From the NCBI GenBank assembly GCA_903891375.1, contig CAITEL010000220.1, positions 1 through 11,556 on the forward strand: a stretch of DNA of 11,556 nt, in the 5' to 3' direction. The position numbers were made by a program, and so were the translations under genes. The notes beneath the pieces were generated by a model. The model saw only the letters and a list, made by a program, of their open reading frames with translations, made no database searches and was not told where the DNA came from. The stretch comes from an uncultured Neisseriaceae bacterium (GTDB lineage: Bacteria; Pseudomonadota; Gammaproteobacteria; Burkholderiales; UBA11063). Of this stretch, positions 6,725-11,556 are shown piece after piece (the first letter of the stretch is position 1; every line of letters starts with the position of its first letter).

Positions 6725-7341
6725 CTAAAAAAAATAAAGTGAATAAAGCGTGGGTTAATCGACATGTAACTGATCACTACGTCCATATGGCACAAAAAGA
6801 TGGTTATCGTTCACGAGCTGCATATAAGTTACTCGAATTAGACGAAGAGTACCATTTGTTTAGAAATGCTAAAGTGGTAGTTGATTTAGGTTGTGCTCCA
6901 GGGAGTTGGTCACAAGTTGCCTCTCAGAAAGTTGGCAAATTGGGCTTAGTTATTGGTTTAGATTTATTACCGATACTGCCGATTAATAACCTAAATTTTA
7001 TTGAAGGTGATTTTACTGAAACTGCAACCTTAAACCAATTAATAGAAATGCTAAAGGGCAATAAAGCTGATTTGGTTATTTCTGATTTAGCGCCTAACTT
7101 AAGCGGAGTTAAGGGGGTTGACCAAGCAAGAATCTCTTACCTAGTAGAATTAGTTTTAGATTTTTCGATTAATTATCTAAAAACTGGAGGCAATGCTGTA
7201 ATTAAGGTTTTTCATGGTGGTGATTTTGACAATTTGGTCAAAACTGCCAGAAGTACATTTGAACAGGTGCTAGCGAAGAAGCCAAATGCTTCACGTAGTG
7301 AAAGTAGTGAAATTTATTTGTTATGTAGAAACAAATTGTAG
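6721..7341 (+). CDS. rlmE: 23S rRNA (uridine-2552 2'-O)-methyltransferase RlmE (FtsJ/RrmJ)
   Basis: A 206-residue cytoplasmic SAM-dependent enzyme that methylates the 2'-OH of U2552 in the A-loop of 23S rRNA, a late step in 50S assembly. The catalytic K-D-K-E tetrad is complete: Lys36 (SRAAYKL), Asp122 (ISDLAPN), Lys162 (AVIKVF) and Glu197 (SSEIYL). The SAM loop is VDLGCAPGSW (54-63). The N-terminal SRAAYKLLELDE stretch and the length are typical. Its ATG overlaps the stop codon of the upstream symporter-like gene by four bases (ATGA), which implies translational coupling. ftsH follows after 64 bp, the common gene order in beta- and gammaproteobacteria. Confidence 0.96.
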   Translation: MTKKNKVNKAWVNRHVTDHYVHMAQKDGYRSRAAYKLLELDEEYHLFRNAKVVVDLGCAPGSWSQVASQKVGKLGLVIGLDLLPILPINNLNFIEGDFTETATLNQLIEMLKGNKADLVISDLAPNLSGVKGVDQARISYLVELVLDFSINYLKTGGNAVIKVFHGGDFDNLVKTARSTFEQVLAKKPNASRSESSEIYLLCRNKL

Positions 7342-7364
7342 AGCAGTAATATGCTCATTTGGGT

Positions 7365-7370
7365 TATAAT
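7365..7370 (+). promoter_or_regulatory. Candidate -10 element upstream of ftsH
   Basis: A perfect TATAAT lies 24 bp after the rlmE stop and would start transcription near 7377, leaving a leader of about 29 nt before ftsH. There is no recognisable -35 at 16-18 bp and only half of an extended -10 (G but not T). I see no heat-shock sigma-32 type sequence. It could give ftsH and the following genes transcription independent of rlmE. Confidence 0.4.
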
Positions 7371-7405
7371 TATAAACTTATTTTATTTTTTGGATTAATT
7401 GACTT

Positions 7406-9259
7406 ATGCGAAACGGAAATATATTTAAAAGTTTGATTATTTGGGTAATAATCGGTATTAGTTTAATGGTTATTTTTAATAAATTTAATGATAATACTGC
7501 AGATACGAAGAATATTGTAGGTTATTCGCAATTTATTACTGAAGTTGAATCAGATCAAGTTAAAAGTGTAGTAATTGAAGGTGGGCAAAGCCATTGGATT
7601 CGTGGGGAGCGTAAAGATGGTAGTAAATTTACTACATATTCACCAACAGATCCACAATTAGTTAATGATTTAATTAAACATAAAGTAACATTCAGTGCTA
7701 AACCACAAGACGAATCAATTTGGATGAATATATTTGTATCATGGTTCCCGATGCTGTTACTAATAGGGGTATGGATATACTTTATGCGTGGTGCTGGTGG
7801 TGGTAAAGGTGGCGGTATCGGTGGTGTATTTAGTTTTGGTAAGAGTAGAGCCAAAATTATCAATGCCAAAGAAAACCAAATAAGATTTAGTGATGTTGCT
7901 GGTTGTGAAGAATCCAAACAAGAAGTATCAGAAATCGTGGATTATTTGAAAGATCCAACTAAATATCAAAACTTAGGAGGCAGAGTACCTAAAGGTGTTT
8001 TATTAAGTGGTTCTCCAGGTACTGGTAAGACATTACTAGCTAAAGCTATTGCTGGAGAGGCTAACGTACCATTTTTTAGTATTTCAGGCTCTGATTTTGT
8101 TGAAATGTTTGTTGGGGTTGGAGCTTCTCGTGTACGTGATTTATTTGAACAAGCAAAACGCAATGCGCCAGCAATCATATTTATTGATGAAATTGATGCA
8201 GTAGGTCGTCAACGTGGTGCTGGTGTTGGTGGCGGTAATGATGAACGTGAGCAAACACTTAATCAGATGTTAGTTGAGATGGACGGTTTTGATACTAATA
8301 CTACGGTTATTATTATTGCGGCAACAAATCGCCCTGATGTTTTAGATCCAGCATTAATGCGTCCAGGTAGGTTTGATAGACAGGTAGTAGTGCCATTGCC
8401 AGACATAAAAGGTCGTGGACAGATTCTAGCAGTGCATATGCGAAAAGTTCCTGTTGCGGCAGATGTAGATGCAAACATTGTTGCACGTGGTACTCCTGGG
8501 TTTTCTGGTGCTGATTTGGCAAATTTAGTGAATGAGGCTGCATTGTTTGGTGCTAGACGCAATAAAAAATTAGTGGATATGAAAGATTTTGAAGATGCGA
8601 AAGATAAGATTATCATGGGGGCAGAGCGTAAGACGATGGTTATGAATGAGGCAGAAAAACGTAATACAGCTTATCATGAATCAGGGCATGCCATTGTTGC
8701 ACGGTTATTACCAGGCACTGATCCTGTGCATAAAGTAACTATAATACCACGTGGGCGTGCTTTAGGCGTAACTATGCAGTTGCCAGAAGAAGATAGATAC
8801 TCATATACCAAAGAATATCTAATTAATCAAATAGCTATACTATTTGGAGGTCGTGTTGCGGAAGAATTATTCATGCATCAAATGACAACAGGTGCAAGTA
8901 ATGATTTTGAGCGTGCAACTGATTTAGCCAGAAAAATCGTTACACGCTTTGGTATGACAGAAGAGATGGGGCCAGTTATTTATGGTGAAAATGATACTGA
9001 AGTATTCTTGGGTAGGAGCGTAACTACGCATAAGAGTATATCAGAGTCTACATTACAAAAAATAGATGAAACGGTGAGAAAGATACTAGAAGAACAATAT
9101 CAAATAGCTAGAAAACTATTGTCGGAGAATCGAGATAAAGTAGATAAAATGGCTAAAATGTTATTGGAAATCGAAACCATTGATAGTAAAGATATTGAAA
9201 ATATTATGAATTCTAAAGTTGAGGTGAATCCAAAATTGCAACAAGATACTTTATTATAA
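7406..9259 (+). CDS. ftsH: ATP-dependent zinc metalloprotease FtsH
   Basis: A 617-residue membrane-anchored AAA+ protease. Two membrane segments (about 7-25 and 107-127) flank a periplasmic domain and are followed by a glycine-rich linker. The AAA module has Walker A GSPGTGKT (202-209), Walker B IIFIDEID (257-264), the pore motif FVGVGA, and the second region of homology [20 protein letters not shown] with arginine fingers Arg319 and Arg322. The zinc site is HESGH (424-428), with Asp500 in [11 protein letters not shown] as the likely third ligand. FtsH degrades misassembled membrane proteins and regulators such as LpxC and sigma-32 in E. coli. Ser203, where most bacteria have Pro, is the form I recall from Neisseria. 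The ATG follows a weak GGA about 12 nt upstream. glmM starts 13 bp after the stop, with no folP between. Confidence 0.98.
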   Translation: MRNGNIFKSLIIWVIIGISLMVIFNKFNDNTADTKNIVGYSQFITEVESDQVKSVVIEGGQSHWIRGERKDGSKFTTYSPTDPQLVNDLIKHKVTFSAKPQDESIWMNIFVSWFPMLLLIGVWIYFMRGAGGGKGGGIGGVFSFGKSRAKIINAKENQIRFSDVAGCEESKQEVSEIVDYLKDPTKYQNLGGRVPKGVLLSGSPGTGKTLLAKAIAGEANVPFFSISGSDFVEMFVGVGASRVRDLFEQAKRNAPAIIFIDEIDAVGRQRGAGVGGGNDEREQTLNQMLVEMDGFDTNTTVIIIAATNRPDVLDPALMRPGRFDRQVVVPLPDIKGRGQILAVHMRKVPVAADVDANIVARGTPGFSGADLANLVNEAALFGARRNKKLVDMKDFEDAKDKIIMGAERKTMVMNEAEKRNTAYHESGHAIVARLLPGTDPVHKVTIIPRGRALGVTMQLPEEDRYSYTKEYLINQIAILFGGRVAEELFMHQMTTGASNDFERATDLARKIVTRFGMTEEMGPVIYGENDTEVFLGRSVTTHKSISESTLQKIDETVRKILEEQYQIARKLLSENRDKVDKMAKMLLEIETIDSKDIENIMNSKVEVNPKLQQDTLL

Positions 9260-9272
9260 AGATATTAAATAC

Positions 9273-10586
9273 ATGAGAAAATACTTTGGTACTGATGGAA
9301 TTCGTGGTGTAGTAGGGCAATACCCAATTACACCAGATTTTGCACTTCGTTTGGGATATGCTGCAGGTAAAGTTTTGGGCAGTCATCTAGAAAATCCAGC
9401 GGTTATTATTGGTAAAGACACTAGATTATCTGGCTATTTATTTGAATCGAGTCTTGAAGCAGGTTTTTCTTATGCTGGGGTTGATGTTTATATGGCAGGG
9501 CCAATCCCGACACCAGCAGTTGCTTTTTTAGCACGTGCACTTCACTTGTCGGCTGGAGTTGTAATTAGCGCATCACATAATCCATATACTGATAATGGAA
9601 TTAAGTTTTTTGATTGTCATGGGGCTAAATTGCCAGATAATGTGGAATTAGAGATAGAGGCTGAACTTGAAAAACAGATGGTTATTGCTAGTAAGCTTGG
9701 TAAAGTCATGCGAATTGAGGATGCTAAAGGGCGTTATATAGAGTTTTGCAAGAATACGATACCAGCAGATATTAACTTTAAAGGATTAAAAATAGTTTTA
9801 GATTGTGCAAATGGAGCTTCATATCAAGTTGCACCACAGGTTTTTAAAGAACTTGGAGCCGAAATTATTAAAATATCTTGTGAACCAGATGGAACGAACA
9901 TCAATAATGGTTGTGGTTCTACACATGAATCTAATATAATAAATGCAGTTAAGTTGCATGGTGCTGATTTGGGTATTGCTTTTGATGGTGACGGAGATAG
10001 GTTGCTTTTTATTGATAAAGATGGTAATATGTATAATGGGGATAAACTAATATACATTATTTTACAATCTTATTTAGCTTGCGGAGTTGAAGTAAGAGGT
10101 TTAGTGGGTACCATTATGACTAATTTAGCAATGGAACATGCGTTAAATAAAAAAGGCTTGGAGCTGGTTCGTGCTAAAGTTGGTGATAGATATGTCTTAG
10201 CAGAAATGCAAAAGCGTGACTGGCTAATTGGTGGGGAGGCATCTGGGCATATACTATGTTTAGATAAGCATTCAACTGGAGATGGTATTGTATCGGCATT
10301 ACAGGTGATAGTTGCGATTATTAAATTGGGTAAATCGTTGAAAGAGCTTATTGATTGGGTGGATTATCCACAATCAATGGTTAATGTTAAGTTAGCAGGC
10401 GATAAAAATAAATGGCAAGAAAACTCATTAGATGTAATTAATGAGGCTAAAGAGATGTTAGGTGATAACGGGAGAGTTATTGTACGAGCTAGCGGTACCG
10501 AACCATTGGTTAGGGTTATGGTGGAAGCCACCTCAAATGATTTAGCTTCGTCATGGGCGCAAAAAATCGCTCAAAGCATGAAGTAA
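9273..10586 (+). CDS. glmM: Phosphoglucosamine mutase GlmM
   Basis: A 437-residue cytoplasmic enzyme that converts glucosamine-6-phosphate to glucosamine-1-phosphate, leading to UDP-GlcNAc for peptidoglycan and lipopolysaccharide. The N-terminus MRKYFGTDGIRG is diagnostic. The phosphoserine loop is ISASHNP with Ser101 (E. coli Ser102). The magnesium site is DGDGDR (238-243), the sugar-binding loop GGEASGH (320-326) and the phosphate-binding loop RASGTEPLVR (405-414). Length is close to the E. coli protein and nothing essential is missing. It begins 13 bp after ftsH with no strong Shine-Dalgarno and is followed after 12 bp by the DedA gene, so it probably belongs to the ftsH transcription unit. 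Confidence 0.98.
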   Translation: MRKYFGTDGIRGVVGQYPITPDFALRLGYAAGKVLGSHLENPAVIIGKDTRLSGYLFESSLEAGFSYAGVDVYMAGPIPTPAVAFLARALHLSAGVVISASHNPYTDNGIKFFDCHGAKLPDNVELEIEAELEKQMVIASKLGKVMRIEDAKGRYIEFCKNTIPADINFKGLKIVLDCANGASYQVAPQVFKELGAEIIKISCEPDGTNINNGCGSTHESNIINAVKLHGADLGIAFDGDGDRLLFIDKDGNMYNGDKLIYIILQSYLACGVEVRGLVGTIMTNLAMEHALNKKGLELVRAKVGDRYVLAEMQKRDWLIGGEASGHILCLDKHSTGDGIVSALQVIVAIIKLGKSLKELIDWVDYPQSMVNVKLAGDKNKWQENSLDVINEAKEMLGDNGRVIVRASGTEPLVRVMVEATSNDLASSWAQKIAQSMK

Positions 10587-10598
10587 TAGAGATATATC

Positions 10599-11234
10599 GT
10601 GGAAATCTTAAATTATCTAATTGATTTTTTTACTAGTTATGGTTATTTTGCGGTGTTTTTTGTTTTAGTCGCATGTGGTTTAGGTTTACCAGTTCCTGAA
10701 GATGTGACTTTAATTGCTGGTGGAGTTATTTGTGCTTTATCGGACTCTAATGGAACAACGCTTAACCCACAGATTATGGTGGGGGTCGCCTTGTGTGGAG
10801 TGCTAATCGGTGATGGTTTTATGTTTTTATTGGGTAAGTTATTAGGCCCAAAAGTAACTCGAGTGCGAGGTATAAGAAAAATCATTACTAAAGAAATTTA
10901 CTCACAAATTCAAGAAAAAGTTAAAAAATACGGGGATAAAATTTTATTTTTTGCTAGATTCTTACCAGGTTTACGGGCACCAATATACATAATGGCTGGT
11001 GTTAGTCATAAAATCTCTTATTTAAAATTTTTATTGTTAGATGGAATAGCCTCGTTAATTAGTGTTCCTTTATTGGTTTATTTAGGCTATTTTTTCGCTC
11101 ATGATTTAGATGATGTATTAGCATACGTTAAACGAAGTGAAACGTATATAATAGTATTATTAGTATTAGCTGTAATAGTATTTGTTGGATATAAACAATA
11201 CAAAAAAAAATCGGTTAAGTCAGAGAATAAATAA
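10599..11234 (+). CDS. DedA family membrane protein (SNARE-associated/VTT domain)
   Basis: A 211-residue inner-membrane protein. The DedA hallmarks are CGLGLPVPEDVTLIAGG (26-42), GDGFMFLLGKLLG (71-83) and the central FFARFLPGLRAPIYIMAG (117-134), followed by two to three more hydrophobic segments and a lysine-rich cytoplasmic tail. Arg120 and Arg126 have the same spacing as the two essential arginines of E. coli YqjA, and Glu34/Asp35 sit in the re-entrant-loop region where the family keeps acidic residues. DedA proteins include flippases that return undecaprenyl phosphate across the membrane and also affect proton homeostasis and peptide resistance. The start is GTG with AGAGA about 6 nt upstream; no better in-frame start is nearby. 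It lies 12 bp after glmM and appears to be the last gene of the unit. Confidence 0.93.
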   Translation: MEILNYLIDFFTSYGYFAVFFVLVACGLGLPVPEDVTLIAGGVICALSDSNGTTLNPQIMVGVALCGVLIGDGFMFLLGKLLGPKVTRVRGIRKIITKEIYSQIQEKVKKYGDKILFFARFLPGLRAPIYIMAGVSHKISYLKFLLLDGIASLISVPLLVYLGYFFAHDLDDVLAYVKRSETYIIVLLVLAVIVFVGYKQYKKKSVKSENK

Positions 11235-11259
11235 AGATTTTGGAATGTGCATAAAGCTT

Positions 11260-11285
11260 GTCATACCTACGTAAGTAGGTATCCA
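11260..11285. repeat. dRS3-like short palindrome
   Basis: The core is an 8-bp perfect stem ATACCTAC/GTAGGTAT (11263-11270 and 11275-11282) with a GTAA loop, flanked by GTC on the left and CCA on the right. The whole resembles the GTCATTCCCGC...GCGGGAATCC palindromes of Neisseria (dRS3) and some other proteobacteria, with an AT-shifted stem. It lies in the 91-bp gap between convergent dedA and the right-edge gene. It lacks a T-tract, so it is not a standard terminator on either strand, although a hairpin here could still slow transcription. Confidence 0.6.
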
Positions 11286-11325
11286 AACATTGCTCTAAAA
11301 GAGTATTATAGCTCAGTCTTTAGCT

Positions 11326-11556
11326 TTAGCTCCATACATACGACTCATTTAAGAAAAATTTACTAACTTCTTTTTCACTCTTATCCTCAATGTTATCTTT
11401 ACACTCATTTTTCATGTAATCAATAGCCTCTTGAACACACCACTTTTTTAAATCTGTATTTGCATAGTACTCGTGCTTAATATTGTTAATATTAATATTA
11501 ATCAGTATAGCCTTATCGTCATACTCCAATATTGAACTATGTAATTTAGCTACTAA
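11326..11556 (-). CDS. C-terminal part of an unrecognised protein (runs off the right edge)
   Basis: The minus-strand frame is open from the window edge to TAA 11328-11326, giving 76 residues and no stop before the edge. A TTG at 11529-11527 could serve as a start, but the frame continues upstream of it, and I see no strong ribosome-binding site, so a larger protein entering from the right is more likely. The peptide is soluble, rich in Asn, Lys, Glu and Asp, with HEYYANTDLKKWCVQEAIDY in the middle and a charged helix-like stretch after it. It ends in FFLNESYVWS. I do not recognise the family. It is convergent with dedA, with the dRS3-like palindrome between them. Confidence 0.5.
   Translation of the reverse strand, partial: LVAKLHSSILEYDDKAILINININNIKHEYYANTDLKKWCVQEAIDYMKNECKDNIEDKSEKEVSKFFLNESYVWS

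Noticed and set aside
7341..7356. rlmE terminator (GAGCA/TGCTC hairpin)
   Set aside because: A 5-bp stem followed by ATTTGGG with no T-run is too weak, and the ftsH -10 follows immediately.
7555..7917. Open frame on the minus strand inside ftsH, and similar ones at 7966-8178 and 8263-8616
   Set aside because: All are antisense shadows of ftsH. The proline-rich run is the complement of the FtsH glycine-rich linker.
11291..11303. Intrinsic terminator after dedA (CTCT-AAA-AGAG)
   Set aside because: A 4-bp stem with no T-tract is expected by chance in AT-rich DNA.

Overview
The window is a visibly AT-rich piece of a proteobacterial chromosome, most likely from a low-GC betaproteobacterium close to Neisseriales. 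This is an inference from four things. FtsH has the Walker A variant GSPGTGKT that I associate with Neisseria. The order rlmE-ftsH-glmM is typical of beta- and gammaproteobacteria. A BioC-like methyltransferase gene is divergent from comF. A short palindrome near 11270 resembles the Neisseria dRS3 class. A low-GC gammaproteobacterium is not excluded.

Left part (1-4558). The 3' end of an unrecognised + strand gene converges on a minus-strand FucP-type sugar:proton symporter gene. A 579-bp gene-free stretch follows. It carries two adjacent inverted-repeat elements with perfect 23-bp arms, the most unusual structure in the window. Next, also on the minus strand, come a periplasmic YcbB/LdtD-type L,D-transpeptidase with an extended -10 promoter that fixes its start, a tRNA-Lys(CTT) with encoded CCA, and a BioC-like SAM methyltransferase.

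Right part (4547-11234). A + strand run starts with comF, whose start overlaps the methyltransferase start. A divergent sodium:solute-symporter-like membrane protein is translationally coupled (ATGA) to rlmE. Then come ftsH, glmM and a DedA-family membrane protein, spaced 12-13 bp apart from ftsH onward. RlmE modifies 23S rRNA, FtsH is the membrane AAA+ protease, GlmM makes glucosamine-1-phosphate for peptidoglycan and LPS precursors, and DedA proteins are linked to recycling of the undecaprenyl-phosphate carrier. With the L,D-transpeptidase nearby, the theme is envelope biogenesis plus housekeeping. folP, often found between ftsH and glmM, is absent.

Right edge (11235-11556). A dRS3-like palindrome lies between dedA and a convergent, unrecognised minus-strand gene that runs off the window.

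I see no prophage, transposase, CRISPR array or defence system. The best candidates for something undescribed are the paired palindromes at 1495-1713, the substitution at a proton-coupling position of the FucP-like transporter, and the divergent SSS-like protein fused by ATGA coupling to rlmE.
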